Shown here piece by piece: positions 33,987 to 43,707 of a stretch of 64,000 nt of DNA (its first letter is position 1; every line of letters begins with the position of its first letter). The position numbers and the translations under genes are program-made. Under the pieces are notes generated by a model. The model made no database searches, was not told the DNA's origin, and saw only the letters and a program-made list of their open reading frames with translations. The stretch is from the NCBI RefSeq assembly GCF_011516935.1, contig NZ_WOTF01000006.1, positions 1-64,000 of the forward strand, written 5' to 3'. The DNA is from Acetobacter farinalis. GTDB lineage: Bacteria > Pseudomonadota > Alphaproteobacteria > Acetobacterales > Acetobacteraceae.

Positions 33987-35900
33987 ATGAGCAAAGTTAT
34001 TGGTATTGACCTTGGCACGACCAACTCCTGTGTTGCAGTGCGCGAAGGCAATGAAAACCGCGTTATTGAAAACAGCGAAGGCGCACGCACGACGCCGTCC
34101 ATGGTCGCGTTCACCGAAGTCGGTGAAATGCTGGTAGGACAGGCCGCGAAACGTCAGGCTGTCACCAACCCCACCAACACGCTCTATGCAGTCAAGCGTC
34201 TGATCGGCCGCCGGTATGATGACCCGACCGTCCAGAAAGACAAGGAAATGGTCCCCTACGCCATTATCAAAGGTGATAACGGCGATGCGTGGGTCGAGGC
34301 GCGCGGCAAGGGGTATGCCCCCTCCCAGATTTCCGCGTTCGTGCTTGGCAAGATGAAGGAAACCGCCGAGGCTTATCTCGGTGAGAAAGTGACGCAGGCC
34401 GTTATCACGGTTCCGGCATACTTCAATGATGCACAGCGTCAGGCCACCAAGGATGCAGGGCGCATCGCCGGTCTGGAAGTGCTGCGTATCATCAACGAAC
34501 CGACCGCAGCGGCCCTTGCCTACGGCATGGAAAAGAAGAGCGGCGGCACGGTTGCGGTTTATGACCTTGGCGGCGGCACGTTCGACGTGTCCGTGCTGGA
34601 AATTTCTGATGGCGTGATCGAAGTGAAATCCACCAACGGGGATACGTTCCTGGGTGGTGAAGACTTTGACAACCGTATCATCGATTATCTGGCAGACGAG
34701 TTCAAACGTGAACAGGGCATTGACCTGCGGTCTGACAAGCTGGCTCTGCAGCGCCTGAAAGAAGCGGCTGAAAAAGCGAAGATCGAGCTGTCTTCCGCCA
34801 AGGAAACGGAAGTCAACCTGCCGTTCATCACCGCGGACGCATCCGGTCCGAAGCATCTGCTGCTGAAGCTGACCCGCGCCAAGCTGGAAAGCCTTGTTGA
34901 TGACCTGATCCAGCGCACGCTCGAGCCCTGCAAGGCAGCGCTGAAGGATGCTGGCATTTCTGCTTCCGAAGTGGATGAAGTCATCCTCGTCGGTGGTATG
35001 ACCCGCATGCCCAAGGTGATTGAAGCCGTTAAGCAGTTCTTCGGGAAAGACCCTGCCCGTAACGTGAACCCGGATGAAGTGGTGGCCATTGGTGCCGCTA
35101 TTCAGGGTGCGGTGCTGAAAGGGGACGTGAAGGACGTTCTGCTGCTGGACGTGACTCCGCTTTCTCTCGGCATTGAAACGCTGGGCGGCGTGTTCACACG
35201 TCTGATCGACCGGAACACGACCATCCCGACGAAGAAGAGCCAGACCTTCTCCACGGCGGAAGACAACCAGAACGCCGTGACCATCAAGGTCTATCAGGGC
35301 GAACGTGAAATGGCAGCGGACAACAAGCTGCTGGGTAACTTCGACCTGACGGGCATTGCCCCGGCTCCGCGTGGCGTGCCGCAGATTGAAGTGACATTCG
35401 ATATCGATGCCAACGGTATTGTCTCCGTCTCCGCCAAGGACAAGGCAACCGGCAAGGAACAGCAGATCAAGATCCAGGCTTCTGGTGGTCTGTCCGACAG
35501 CGATATCGAAAAGATGGTGAAAGACGCTGAAGCGAACGCTGAAGCCGATAAAGCCAAGCGTGAACAGGTTGAAGTGCGTAACAACGCGGAAAGCCTTGTG
35601 CATCAGGTCGAAAAGTCTCTGTCTGAAGCCGGTGACAAGGTTCCGGCTGCTGACAAAACGGAAGCTGAAAGCGCGATTGCGGCAGTCAAGACCGCTCTTG
35701 AAGGCAGCGATGCGGAAGCCATCAAGACGGCAAGTGACCGCCTGACACAGGCCGCCATGAAGATTGGTGAAGCAGTCTATAAGGCTGGTCAGGCGGGTGA
35801 AGCCGCTCCGGCAGGAGAAGCCGGTACTGCGGGTGCCCAGCCGCATGACGAGAAAATTGTCGATGCGGACTTTGAAGACGTGAACGACAAAAAGTCCTGA
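33987..35900 (+). CDS. dnaK: molecular chaperone DnaK (Hsp70)
   Basis: A 637-residue ATP-driven chaperone. Begins [18 protein letters not shown] (phosphate-1 motif). Phosphate-2 [17 protein letters not shown], adenosine motif [12 protein letters not shown], the interdomain linker [18 protein letters not shown] and the substrate lid rich in Ala/Glu are all present, ending [13 protein letters not shown] 33987 is chosen by the conserved N-terminus and the AAAAGGAG upstream; the frame opens earlier at 33912. Order grpE-dnaK-dnaJ is a heat-shock cluster. Confidence 0.98.
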   Translation: MSKVIGIDLGTTNSCVAVREGNENRVIENSEGARTTPSMVAFTEVGEMLVGQAAKRQAVTNPTNTLYAVKRLIGRRYDDPTVQKDKEMVPYAIIKGDNGDAWVEARGKGYAPSQISAFVLGKMKETAEAYLGEKVTQAVITVPAYFNDAQRQATKDAGRIAGLEVLRIINEPTAAALAYGMEKKSGGTVAVYDLGGGTFDVSVLEISDGVIEVKSTNGDTFLGGEDFDNRIIDYLADEFKREQGIDLRSDKLALQRLKEAAEKAKIELSSAKETEVNLPFITADASGPKHLLLKLTRAKLESLVDDLIQRTLEPCKAALKDAGISASEVDEVILVGGMTRMPKVIEAVKQFFGKDPARNVNPDEVVAIGAAIQGAVLKGDVKDVLLLDVTPLSLGIETLGGVFTRLIDRNTTIPTKKSQTFSTAEDNQNAVTIKVYQGEREMAADNKLLGNFDLTGIAPAPRGVPQIEVTFDIDANGIVSVSAKDKATGKEQQIKIQASGGLSDSDIEKMVKDAEANAEADKAKREQVEVRNNAESLVHQVEKSLSEAGDKVPAADKTEAESAIAAVKTALEGSDAEAIKTASDRLTQAAMKIGEAVYKAGQAGEAAPAGEAGTAGAQPHDEKIVDADFEDVNDKKS

Positions 35901-35914
35901 TCGGACGCTGTTAT

Positions 35915-35956
35915 CCGGTGCTGCGCTGTGCGCAGGGCAGCACCGGCCTTTATTTT
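35915..35956 (+). terminator. hairpin terminator after dnaK
   Basis: Stem CCGGTGCTGC / GCAGCACCGG around a 12-base loop that can itself pair (CTGCGC/GCGCAG), followed by CCTTTATTTT. The T-tract is interrupted, so it may be leaky and allow some dnaJ transcription from dnaK's promoter. Confidence 0.7.
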
Positions 35957-36050
35957 CCGGCGTCCGCGCTTCTTGGAAGGCGGGCGCTTTTTGCTATCCC
36001 GGACATCTGTTGCGCTTTTGTAAAAAGCAGTTTCCTGCAAGAGGACTTCT

Positions 36051-37199
36051 ATGGCCATCAAGGTTGATTATTACGAAATTCTTGAAGTTTCCCGGACTGT
36101 TTCATCCGATGAACTCAAGAAAGCGTATCGTAAGCTGGCCATGCAATATCATCCGGACCGCAACCCCGGAGATGCAGCGGCTGAAGCGAAATTCAAGGAA
36201 ATCAATCAGGCCTATGATGTTCTGAAAGATGACCAGAAGCGCGCGGCTTATGATCGTTTTGGGCATTCCGCCTTTGAAAACGGTGGCGGTGGCCCCGGTG
36301 GGTTTGACTTCCACGGTTTTGGCGGTGGTGGTGGCGGTGGTCTGGGCGATATTTTCGAGCAGATGTTCGGAGATATGATGGGTGGCCGCCGTGGTGGCCG
36401 TGCCCGTACGGGTAACGATATTCAGACCCATGTTGAAATCACGCTGGAAGAAGCCTTTGCCGGCGTGAAAAAGGATGTGCGGATCATCACGCGCGTGGCG
36501 TGTGACTCCTGCCATGGCACGGGCTCCAATGATGGCGAGGCCGGCGCGGAAACCTGCCCGAGCTGCCATGGTGCGGGAAAGGTGCGGGCGCAGCAGGGGT
36601 TCTTTGTGGTGGAACGGCCTTGCCCGACCTGCCACGGCGCCGGGCGCGTTGTGAAAAACCCGTGCAAGGTCTGCCATGGGGAAGGGACGGTCGAAAAGGA
36701 ACGGACCCTGGCCGTGCAGATTCCCGCCGGTGTGGAAGATGGCACCCGGATCCGCATTTCTGGTGAGGGTGAAGCCGGCGGTCAGGGTGTGCCTGCCGGG
36801 GATCTGTATGTGCATGTGTCTGTTTCAGAACACAGCATTTTCCAGCGTGATGGTGCGAACGTCTATTGTCGCGTCCCGCTGCGGATGGGGCAGGCGGCTC
36901 TGGGCACGGAAATTGAAGTGCCGGTTATTGATGGGAACCGCGCCAAGGTCAAAATCCCTGCGGGCACACAGACTGGCGCGCATTTCCGCCTGCGTGGCAA
37001 GGGCTTTTCTGTTCTGCGTTCCAGTGCGCGGGGGGATATGTATATTCAGGTAACGGTGGAAACGCCGCAGCACCTGAGCAAGCGCCAGAAAGAACTGCTG
37101 GAAGAGTTTGAAAAGGAAGCGGGTGAAAACGTGAAGGGAAGCCCGGAACATACGGGGTTCTTCGCCCGTGTTCGGGACTTTTTTGAAAACAAGGGATAA
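36051..37199 (+). CDS. dnaJ: chaperone DnaJ (Hsp40)
   Basis: Stimulates DnaK ATPase and hands over unfolded proteins. The 382-residue protein has a J domain with HPD at 34-36, a Gly/Phe region from about 78-118, and four CxxCxGxG zinc-binding repeats at about 151-212 ([32 protein letters not shown]). The C-terminal substrate domains follow with [20 protein letters not shown]. All key residues are intact. AAGAGG precedes the ATG. Confidence 0.97.
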   Translation: MAIKVDYYEILEVSRTVSSDELKKAYRKLAMQYHPDRNPGDAAAEAKFKEINQAYDVLKDDQKRAAYDRFGHSAFENGGGGPGGFDFHGFGGGGGGGLGDIFEQMFGDMMGGRRGGRARTGNDIQTHVEITLEEAFAGVKKDVRIITRVACDSCHGTGSNDGEAGAETCPSCHGAGKVRAQQGFFVVERPCPTCHGAGRVVKNPCKVCHGEGTVEKERTLAVQIPAGVEDGTRIRISGEGEAGGQGVPAGDLYVHVSVSEHSIFQRDGANVYCRVPLRMGQAALGTEIEVPVIDGNRAKVKIPAGTQTGAHFRLRGKGFSVLRSSARGDMYIQVTVETPQHLSKRQKELLEEFEKEAGENVKGSPEHTGFFARVRDFFENKG

Positions 37200-37241
37200 T
37201 GCTGCCTCGGCATTTTTCCTGATGGGTTTTTCCGTAAGCCG

Positions 37242-37270
37242 GGCACTCTGTGTGTCCGGCTTTCTGGTAT
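37242..37270 (+). terminator. weak hairpin between dnaJ and dapB
   Basis: GCCGGGCAC / GTGTCCGGC forms a 9-bp stem with one G-U pair and a TCTGT loop, followed by TTTCTGG. The T-tract is short, so it may be a partial terminator or attenuating hairpin before dapB. Confidence 0.4.
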
Positions 37271-37299
37271 GGTGCGTGTAAAAAGAAGGAACTTTCCGC

Positions 37300-38094
37300 A
37301 TGACAGATCAGGCGCTGCGTATCGGCATTGCAGGCGTTACCGGGCGTGTGGGCCGCCTGCTGGTGGAGGAAGTGCAGGCCGCCGGGGCTGTGCTTGCAGG
37401 AGGCACGGCACGGGATCAGGCGAAAGCAGCCGGTCTGCCGGAAGGCCTGCCTCTGTATACGGACATGGCCAGTCTGGCGGCTGTCAGTGATGTGGTGATC
37501 GATTTTACCCATGCGGAAACGGTCCTGCCGCATGCGCAGGTTCTGGCGGAGCAGGGCGCGGCGTGGGTGCTGGGCACAACCGGCCTTTCCGAAGCACAGC
37601 AGGCGGCCGTCATGCAGGCGGCTGAGCGGATCGGGATTGTTCATGCGGCCAATTTTTCCGCAGGCGTTACGCTGGTGCGGCGTCTGGCGCAGATGATGGG
37701 GCAGGCGCTGCCCGCCAACTCCTATGACGCCGAGATTGTTGAAATGCACCATCGGCAGAAGGTCGATGCGCCATCAGGCACGGCCCTGGCGATTGGGGAG
37801 GCTGTGGCAAAGGGGCGGGGTGTTGCACTGGCTGCTGTGCGGGAGAGCGGGCGGGATGGCCATACCGGCCCGCGCGCGCCGGGCGCCATCGGGTTTGCCG
37901 CCCTCAGAGGCGGGCAGATTGTCGGCGAGCATGAGGTTCTGTTCACCTCGGCGGATGAGCAGATCACCCTGACACATCGGGCGTTTGACCGGCGCGTGTT
38001 CGCGGCTGGTGCGGTGCGGGCGGCGCTCTGGCTGAAAGGGCGTCCAGCCGGATATTACGGGATGGAAGAGGTACTCGGCCTGCCACCCTGCTGA
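37300..38094 (+). CDS. dapB: 4-hydroxy-tetrahydrodipicolinate reductase
   Basis: Reduces HTPA to tetrahydrodipicolinate in the lysine/meso-diaminopimelate pathway. The 264-residue protein has the NAD(P)-binding GITGVTGRVG-type start (IGIAGVTGRVGRLL), DVVIDFTHAETV, LGTTGLSEAQ, and the catalytic EMHHRQKVDAPSGTAL with the His-His pair. VLFTSADEQITLTHRAFDRRVFAAGAVRAA closes the fold. It follows dnaJ by 100 bp; separate transcription is likely. Confidence 0.95.
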   Translation: MTDQALRIGIAGVTGRVGRLLVEEVQAAGAVLAGGTARDQAKAAGLPEGLPLYTDMASLAAVSDVVIDFTHAETVLPHAQVLAEQGAAWVLGTTGLSEAQQAAVMQAAERIGIVHAANFSAGVTLVRRLAQMMGQALPANSYDAEIVEMHHRQKVDAPSGTALAIGEAVAKGRGVALAAVRESGRDGHTGPRAPGAIGFAALRGGQIVGEHEVLFTSADEQITLTHRAFDRRVFAAGAVRAALWLKGRPAGYYGMEEVLGLPPC

Positions 38095-38382
38095 GGTGTG
38101 TTGCAGTTTTTTAATGCGCTGACTCGATATACTTTTAGTGGTAGTGATTTTTTTTCATATCCGCTTGTGTATGGCAGTATTCTGCGGCCCATGTGCCGGA
38201 ATAAGCCACATTTGATGCGGGAAATATGCGGTATTCAGGGGGTGGGGGAGACGGTCCTGATCCCTGCATGGCCGTAATACACTTGACCATTCGCCACTAT
38301 TCCGCCACACGGTCCCGTCGCCTTTTCTTAAGGCGGCGGTCACAATTCCTTATTCATAGTGCGTGGGGCAGACGGCACCATC
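38095..38382 (+). other. long leader of metK, no recognised riboswitch
   Basis: 288 bases without a gene. It contains a T run (about 38147-38156) and the hairpin CGCC-TTTTCTTAA-GGCG at about 38319-38335, just before the start region. I looked for SAM-II, SAM/SAH and SAH riboswitch cores and did not recognise one. The function of the hairpin is unknown. Confidence 0.4.
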
Positions 38383-39570
38383 ATGCGTAAAGACGGCGAT
38401 TTCCTGTTTACCTCGGAATCTGTTTCCGAAGGTCATCCAGACAAGGTTGCAGACCGGATCAGCGATACTGTTCTGGATGCTTATCTTGCAGCGGACCCGG
38501 AAGCCCGCGTGGCCTGTGAAACGCTGGTAACCACAAACCGGATCATTCTGGCCGGTGAGGTGCGTGGCCCCTCCTCCGTGACGTCCGAAGGCCTTATCGA
38601 GGCTGCACGGGCTGCGGTGAAGGACATTGGGTACGATCAGGAGGGTTTCTCCTGGCGCACGGCTGATGCCGCCAACTACCTGCACGCCCAGTCTGCTGAC
38701 ATTGCAGTGGGTGTGGACAGCGCAGGCGACAAGGACGAAGGCGCGGGCGACCAGGGCATCATGTTCGGTCATGCCTCCACCGAGACCGACACCCTGATGC
38801 CGGCAACCATCTATTACGCACACCGCATCCTGCACGAAATTCGTGACCTGCGCCGTGCGGGTGACCCGCGCGCCGCCGGCCTTCAGCCGGACGCGAAAAG
38901 CCAGGTCACGCTGCGCTACGTCAACGGTCGCCCTGTAGGGGCCACATCCGTTGTGATCTCCACCCAGCATGATGAAGGCGTAAGCCAGAAAAAGCTGCGT
39001 GAAGAGCTGGGCGAGATCGTGCGTGGCGTTCTGCCGGAGGGCTGGATGCCGCCGGAAGACGAACTCTACGTCAACCCCACCGGGATCTTCGTGATTGGTG
39101 GTCCGGACGGGGATTGCGGTCTGACCGGGCGCAAGATTATTGTGGACACCTACGGTGGCGCAGCCCCGCATGGCGGCGGTGCCTTCTCCGGTAAGGACCC
39201 GACAAAGGTTGACCGTTCCGCGGCCTATGCCTGCCGCTATCTGGCCAAGAACGTTGTGGCTGCCGGTCTTGCAGACCGTTGCACGCTTCAGGTATCTTAC
39301 GCCATTGGCGTGTCTCATCCGCTGTCTGTCTATGTGGATCTGGATGGCACAGGCAAGGATGTGGATGAAGCCCGTCTGGGTGCCGTTCTGCGTGAGGTGA
39401 TGGATCTCTCCCCGCGTGGTATCCGCAACCATCTGCGTCTGAACCGCCCGATTTACGCGGAAACCTCTGCTTATGGCCATTTCGGCCGTACGCCGGATGA
39501 TGCGCGTGATAACTTTACGTGGGAGCGCACCGATCTGGTGGATGCCCTGCGTGGCGCCTTCAACCGCTAA
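38383..39570 (+). CDS. metK: S-adenosylmethionine synthetase
   Basis: Makes SAM from methionine and ATP. The 395-residue protein begins with [21 protein letters not shown] (ATP/metal site), followed by [12 protein letters not shown], and [22 protein letters not shown] (phosphate and potassium site). Length fits the family. ATG 38383 is used; in-frame GTG 38359 adds eight residues. Neither has a strong ribosome-binding site. The 288-base leader may regulate it. Confidence 0.97.
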   Translation: MRKDGDFLFTSESVSEGHPDKVADRISDTVLDAYLAADPEARVACETLVTTNRIILAGEVRGPSSVTSEGLIEAARAAVKDIGYDQEGFSWRTADAANYLHAQSADIAVGVDSAGDKDEGAGDQGIMFGHASTETDTLMPATIYYAHRILHEIRDLRRAGDPRAAGLQPDAKSQVTLRYVNGRPVGATSVVISTQHDEGVSQKKLREELGEIVRGVLPEGWMPPEDELYVNPTGIFVIGGPDGDCGLTGRKIIVDTYGGAAPHGGGAFSGKDPTKVDRSAAYACRYLAKNVVAAGLADRCTLQVSYAIGVSHPLSVYVDLDGTGKDVDEARLGAVLREVMDLSPRGIRNHLRLNRPIYAETSAYGHFGRTPDDARDNFTWERTDLVDALRGAFNR

Positions 39571-39584
39571 GGTTTGAAGACACG

Positions 39585-40298
39585 ATGACGGAGGAAGTGC
39601 GCGGGCCGGACGTCAAGCCGTCGCCTGAACGACTTTACGGACGCCCGCGTGGCCACTCGCTGCGCCCCCGTCAGCAACGCCTTCTGGATGAGGCTCTGCC
39701 CCGCCTGCGCTTTCCGCTGGATCGCGCGGGTGAACCGGGCACAGCCTTTACCCGCCCGCCCGAACAGATCTGGTTTGAAGTCGGATTCGGCGGCGGAGAA
39801 CACGTGGTGGCGCAGCATAATGCCCACCCCGATGTCGGCTATATTGCCTCTGAAGTTTTTGATAACGGCCTGTGCTCTCTGCTGACCCGCTTCGTGCCGG
39901 TTGGGCAGGAGTCGCATTCCGCTGTTCCCGAGATGCTGCGCCTGTGGGATGATGATGCCCGCGTGCTGCTGCGGGCCATGCCCGATGCCTCGCTGGACCG
40001 GCTGTTCCTGATGTTTCCAGACCCGTGGCCCAAGGCCCGTCACGCCAAGCGGCGCTTCATGCACCCGGAAAACGTGGCTCTTGTTGCCCGCCTGCTCAAG
40101 CCCGGTGCTGTCTGGCGCGTGGCGAGTGATGACCCGACCTATCAGGCATGGGTTGAAGAGGTCATGGGCGCACAGGCGTTTTTCGATGCACCGCCGCCGG
40201 TTTCTGAACGACCGGACGGCTGGTTTCCGACCCGTTATGAAGCCAAGGCGATCGCGGCAGGGCGCCAGCCGCTGTATTGGACCTTTACGCGTCGGTAA
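39585..40298 (+). CDS. trmB: tRNA (guanine-N7-)-methyltransferase
   Basis: Adds the m7G46 modification to tRNAs. The 237-residue SAM-dependent enzyme has WFEVGFGGGEHVVAQHNAHP (SAM-binding motif), YIASEVFDNGL, and MFPDPWPKARHAKRRF, the TrmB-specific DPWPK(x)RHxKRR signature. It starts 15 bp after the metK stop, so the two are probably one transcript. Confidence 0.95.
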   Translation: MTEEVRGPDVKPSPERLYGRPRGHSLRPRQQRLLDEALPRLRFPLDRAGEPGTAFTRPPEQIWFEVGFGGGEHVVAQHNAHPDVGYIASEVFDNGLCSLLTRFVPVGQESHSAVPEMLRLWDDDARVLLRAMPDASLDRLFLMFPDPWPKARHAKRRFMHPENVALVARLLKPGAVWRVASDDPTYQAWVEEVMGAQAFFDAPPPVSERPDGWFPTRYEAKAIAAGRQPLYWTFTRR

Positions 40299-40389
40299 AA
40301 GGTTTTGAGGTGCGGGGCGGTTGCTCCCGCGCCGCTTGTTGGCTAATGAGCCGCCTTACTTCAGGCTTAGCCGTGCGAAAGGTCCGCCA

Positions 40390-41967
40390 ATGAACCAGAC
40401 GACGCAACCCGTGCGCCGCGCATTGATTTCTGTTTCCGATAAAACGGGGCTTCTTGACCTCGGGCGCGCGCTGGTCGCGCACGGTGCGGAAATTCTTTCC
40501 ACAGGGGGTTCCGCCCGCGCGCTGCGTGAAGCGGGCCTGCCCGTGACCGAGGTGTCTGACCACACCGGATTCCCCGAGATTCTCGATGGCCGCGTGAAAA
40601 CGCTCGTGCCCAAGATTCATGGCGGTATCCTCGGGCGGCGTGACCTGCCTGCGCATGTGGCCCAGATGGAAGAGCACGGCATCGCCCCGATCGATCTGGT
40701 TGCGGTCAACCTGTATCCGTTTGAAAAAACGGTTGCTTCCGGCGCTGGCGCTGAAGATTGCATTGAAAACATTGATATTGGCGGCCCGGCCCTGATCCGC
40801 GCGGCGGCTAAAAACCATGACCATGTGGTGGTGCTGACCGATACCGCCCAGTATGCGGGGCTGATCGAGGCTCTGGGGCAGGGCGGCAGCACGCTGGAGA
40901 TGCGCCGTGGCTATGCCGGTGCGGCCTATGCCCGCACCGCCGCGTATGATGCCGCCATTGCGGCATGGTTTGCCGCACAGGCGCAGGACACCCTGCCGGA
41001 GCGCTTTGTGCTGGCTGGCCAGCGTGCGGAAGTATTGCGCTATGGTGAAAACCCGCACCAGCAGGCCGCGTTCTACAAAGATGGCAGCACACGCCCCGGT
41101 GTGGCCACGGCTGTGCAGGTGCAGGGCAAGGCCCTCTCCTACAACAACATCAATGATACGGATGCCGCGTTTGAAGCCGTGGCAGAGTTTGACCGCCCTG
41201 CGGTGGTGATTGTCAAACATGCCAACCCATGTGGTGTGGCGGTGGGTGACACGCTTTCCGCCTGCTGGGACAGCGCGCTGCGGTGTGACCCGGTTTCGGC
41301 CTTTGGCGGCATTGTCGCGTTGAACCGCACGTTGGATGCGGCAACAGCGAGCAAAATTGCCACGCTTTTCACTGAGGTGATTGTCGCTCCGGATGCGGAG
41401 GAAGAGGCGAAAGCCATTCTGGCCAGCAAGAAAAATCTGCGCCTGCTGCTTACCGGTGGCTTGCCGGATGCGGCGGCGGCGGGTGTGGTTGTGCGCTCTG
41501 TGGCCGGTGGTTTTCTGGCGCAGACCCGTGACAACGGGCAGATTCGCCCCGAGTCCCTGCGTGTTGTGACAAAACGCGCCCCCACCGCACAGGAAATGGA
41601 AGACCTGATGTTTGCCTTCCGTGTGGCCAAGCACGTGAAGTCCAACGCCATTGTCTATGCGAAAAATAACGCCACGGTAGGGATTGGCGCAGGCCAGATG
41701 AGCCGTGTCGACTCTGCGCGGATTGCCGCCAGCAAAAGCGGAGAAGCAGCTAAGGCAGCCGGGCAGGATGCACCGCTCACGCACGGTTCCGTGGCGGCGT
41801 CTGATGCATTCTTCCCGTTTGCGGATGGGCTGGAAACCATTGTGGTCGCTGGCGCAACCGCCGTTATCCAGCCGGGTGGGTCCATCCGGGATGATGAGGT
41901 GATTGCTGCGGCCGATGCCGCCGGGATTGCCATGGTCTTTACCGGTATGCGTCATTTCCGTCACTGA
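40390..41967 (+). CDS. purH: bifunctional AICAR transformylase / IMP cyclohydrolase
   Basis: Carries out the last two steps of IMP synthesis. The 525-residue protein has the N-terminal cyclohydrolase ([44 protein letters not shown]) and the transformylase with [20 protein letters not shown] and [14 protein letters not shown]. The C-terminus ends [14 protein letters not shown] 40390 is preferred, with AAAGG upstream. Confidence 0.97.
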   Translation: MNQTTQPVRRALISVSDKTGLLDLGRALVAHGAEILSTGGSARALREAGLPVTEVSDHTGFPEILDGRVKTLVPKIHGGILGRRDLPAHVAQMEEHGIAPIDLVAVNLYPFEKTVASGAGAEDCIENIDIGGPALIRAAAKNHDHVVVLTDTAQYAGLIEALGQGGSTLEMRRGYAGAAYARTAAYDAAIAAWFAAQAQDTLPERFVLAGQRAEVLRYGENPHQQAAFYKDGSTRPGVATAVQVQGKALSYNNINDTDAAFEAVAEFDRPAVVIVKHANPCGVAVGDTLSACWDSALRCDPVSAFGGIVALNRTLDAATASKIATLFTEVIVAPDAEEEAKAILASKKNLRLLLTGGLPDAAAAGVVVRSVAGGFLAQTRDNGQIRPESLRVVTKRAPTAQEMEDLMFAFRVAKHVKSNAIVYAKNNATVGIGAGQMSRVDSARIAASKSGEAAKAAGQDAPLTHGSVAASDAFFPFADGLETIVVAGATAVIQPGGSIRDDEVIAAADAAGIAMVFTGMRHFRH

Positions 41968-42084
41968 CACGCTTTTCCGGCTCTTGCCGGATGCGGATTC
42001 CTGACGAAGAATAGAGCGTTTTCATCCTTGTTCCGGCCTGAAGTCCGCGTGATTTCGGGCTGGATCGCTCCTTTTGGTTGATCC

Positions 42085-42849
42085 ATGCGCTCTCTGCTCT
42101 CGCTTCCAGCTTTTTTTCTGGCATCGTCCGTCGCTCTAGCTGCCCCCGCCTCTCAGGGGCCTGCCGGACGGCAGGATGCAGCAGCGTTTGCTTCACACCA
42201 GACTGCGACAGAAAAGGAAGCGGACGGCGTTTATGATCTGTCCGGCCTGCCGCGCTTTACGGGGCAGGTGGCGCAGTTTCTGCCCTCCTCCCATGGCAGC
42301 GTGATCGGCCTTGTGCTGGCGGATGGCACACAGGTGTTTGTCTCGCCCGATCAGGGGCACACGCTGGCCGGGTCGATCAAACCTGGAGAGACTGTCGAGA
42401 TTCGCGGGATTAAAGGCCGCACACTCCCTATTATCCGGGCGTTTGGCATTACCAGCCCGCGTGGGCGCAGTATGCAGGACACCTTCATTGCCATGCCGCG
42501 CCAGTCCACCGAGATGATTGCAGGACCCGATCTGGTGCTGCATGGCGAAGTCTGGATGCCGCTCTATGATCTGGACGGCAAGCTGAGTGGCGCGGTGCTG
42601 AAAGACCATTCCGTGATCTATCTTGCCCCCAGTGAGGCCGCGCGTCTGGCGGCCTGGCTGAAACCGGGCCAGATGCTCTATGCCGTGGGCACGGGCAGCA
42701 GTGGTGATCTGGGTGTTGCGATCGACGCACGGGAAATAGGACCAGCCGCCAATCAGATGGTCGGAGTGGCGGTGGGGAATGCTCCCCCGCCTGGCCCTGC
42801 GCCGGGGAGTGCTGGATATGATATTATTCCGGGCTCAGAAGGGCATTAA
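42085..42849 (+). CDS. exported protein with two related ~70-residue modules, function unknown
   Basis: Not recognised as a named family. The 254-residue product has a signal peptide ending near SVALA (about 19). Two modules follow: TGQVAQFL...GLVLADGTQVFVSP...LAGSIKPGETVEI, then HGEVWMPL...GAVLKDHSVIYLAP...LAAWLKPGQMLYAV. They share G-x-V, V-L-x-D-x-x-V-(F/Y)-(V/L)-x-P and a (I/L)KPG turn at similar spacing. They look like duplicated beta-rich (OB-like) units. The tail is proline/glycine-rich. It lies 117 bp after purH. Confidence 0.72.
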   Translation: MRSLLSLPAFFLASSVALAAPASQGPAGRQDAAAFASHQTATEKEADGVYDLSGLPRFTGQVAQFLPSSHGSVIGLVLADGTQVFVSPDQGHTLAGSIKPGETVEIRGIKGRTLPIIRAFGITSPRGRSMQDTFIAMPRQSTEMIAGPDLVLHGEVWMPLYDLDGKLSGAVLKDHSVIYLAPSEAARLAAWLKPGQMLYAVGTGSSGDLGVAIDAREIGPAANQMVGVAVGNAPPPGPAPGSAGYDIIPGSEGH

Positions 42850-42978
42850 CAGGCTGCGTTGGGTAACCGCTTGAGTCCAAAGCGAGAGAACTTTTCTTTT
42901 CTCCCTGCGTTGTGCTGAGGGACATGCAAGGCCGTATCGATCTTCCGTGAGATTACGGCACTCCTGAGGAGAAGCGAG

Positions 42979-43146
42979 ATGCCTATTCTGCGGTGGTTTC
43001 TGGCTTTTCTGATTCTGGCCATGCTTGCCTCCCTCTTTGGGTTTGGGGGAGCGGCTTCCGGGTTTGCCAGTATTGCGAAAGTTCTACTGTTTATTTTTGT
43101 TGTGCTGCTGGTGGCCAGTTTTTTCTTTGGTCGCTCACGCGGCTGA
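42979..43146 (+). CDS. DUF1328-type small membrane protein
   Basis: A 55-residue microprotein (too short for most ORF cut-offs): MPILRWFLAFLILAMLASLF, then a short Gly/Ala-rich turn GFGGAASGFASIAKV, and a second helix LFIFVVLLVASFFFGRSRG. Two membrane helices around a GFGG turn are the DUF1328/YtjA pattern; function unknown, often stress-linked. A ribosome-binding site GAGGAG lies 8 bp upstream. A terminator follows about 50 bp downstream. Confidence 0.85.
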   Translation: MPILRWFLAFLILAMLASLFGFGGAASGFASIAKVLLFIFVVLLVASFFFGRSRG

Positions 43147-43193
43147 AGGGCCAGCCGTCCACACGCCCTGATGTGGAAAGATGAGAAAAACGG

Positions 43194-43231
43194 AAAAGCG
43201 TGTTGTCCTGAAAAGGCAGCACGCTTTTTTT
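43194..43231 (+). terminator. Rho-independent terminator after the DUF1328 gene
   Basis: AAAAGCGTGTTG / CAGCACGCTTTTTTT forms an 8-bp stem (one G-U pair) with a long loop TCCTGAAAAGG, followed by seven T. It sits 48 bp after the small gene's stop. Confidence 0.88.
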
Positions 43232-43281
43232 ATGATCAGTGGCCCAGAGGGGCCCGAAGTGAGTAAGGTAGGGCAGGTAGT

Positions 43282-43647
43282 ATGGGGGAAGGGCCTGCAT
43301 TCATGGAAAAGCCGATGGACCATATTCTCTGGTCGGATTTTGAAAAAATTGTGATGGTTTCTGGCACTATTCTGCGTGCCGAACCTTTTCCCGAAGCCCG
43401 CAAACCGGCCTTTAAAATCTGGGTGGATTTCGGGCCGTATGGTGAGCGCAAAACCAGTGCGCAGGTCACACGCCTTTACACGCCGGAGACTCTGATCGGG
43501 CGGCAGATTATCGGGATTATCAATTTCCCTGAAAAGCAGATTGGTCCGTTTCGTTCCCAGTTTCTGCTTGCGGGGTTTGAAACGGAACAGGGTGTTGTGC
43601 TGGCTTCTCTGGAAAGGCCGGTGCCCAACGGCACCCGGTTAAGCTGA
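43282..43647 (+). CDS. csaA: CsaA-like tRNA-binding-domain protein
   Basis: A 121-residue stand-alone OB-fold tRNA-binding domain, similar to the secretion chaperone CsaA. Core pattern: [56 protein letters not shown], then SQFLLAGF and [16 protein letters not shown], which closes the barrel. In-frame ATG codons at 43303 and 43315 are also possible starts. Its stop overlaps the start of the leftward terminator shared with glyS. Confidence 0.88.
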   Translation: MGEGPAFMEKPMDHILWSDFEKIVMVSGTILRAEPFPEARKPAFKIWVDFGPYGERKTSAQVTRLYTPETLIGRQIIGIINFPEKQIGPFRSQFLLAGFETEQGVVLASLERPVPNGTRLS

Positions 43648-43680
43648 AAAAAAGGGGACGTGGTGTGGCACCACGTCCCC
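43647..43680 (-). terminator. Rho-independent terminator for glyS, overlapping the csaA stop
   Basis: GGGGACGTGGTG / CACCACGTCCCC is a perfect 12-bp stem with a TGG loop. On the plus strand a run of seven A precedes it, so on the minus strand the hairpin is followed by seven T. It therefore terminates the leftward glyQ-glyS transcript; the last base of the csaA TGA lies in the A run. Confidence 0.9.
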
Positions 43681-43707
43681 CTTCAGAATTCAGCCCCGGA
43701 GAAGGGG

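Noticed and set aside
33972-35846. A 624-codon open frame on the minus strand opposite dnaK
   Set aside because: It is an antisense frame kept open by the codon bias of dnaK; the plus-strand product is an unmistakable DnaK with all motifs.
38095-38382. SAM-II or SAM/SAH riboswitch before metK
   Set aside because: I compared the leader with the core patterns I know and found no match; reported only as an unassigned leader.
40285-41970. A 561-codon open frame opposite purH, and a 583-codon one opposite pyrD/HAD (5716-7467)
   Set aside because: Both have no recognisable motif and lie entirely opposite well supported genes; high GC makes such frames common.
42000-42084. TCCGGC-TCTT-GCCGGA hairpin region after purH as a terminator
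   Set aside because: The hairpin (just before 42000) has no T-tract, and no second line of evidence supports termination there.
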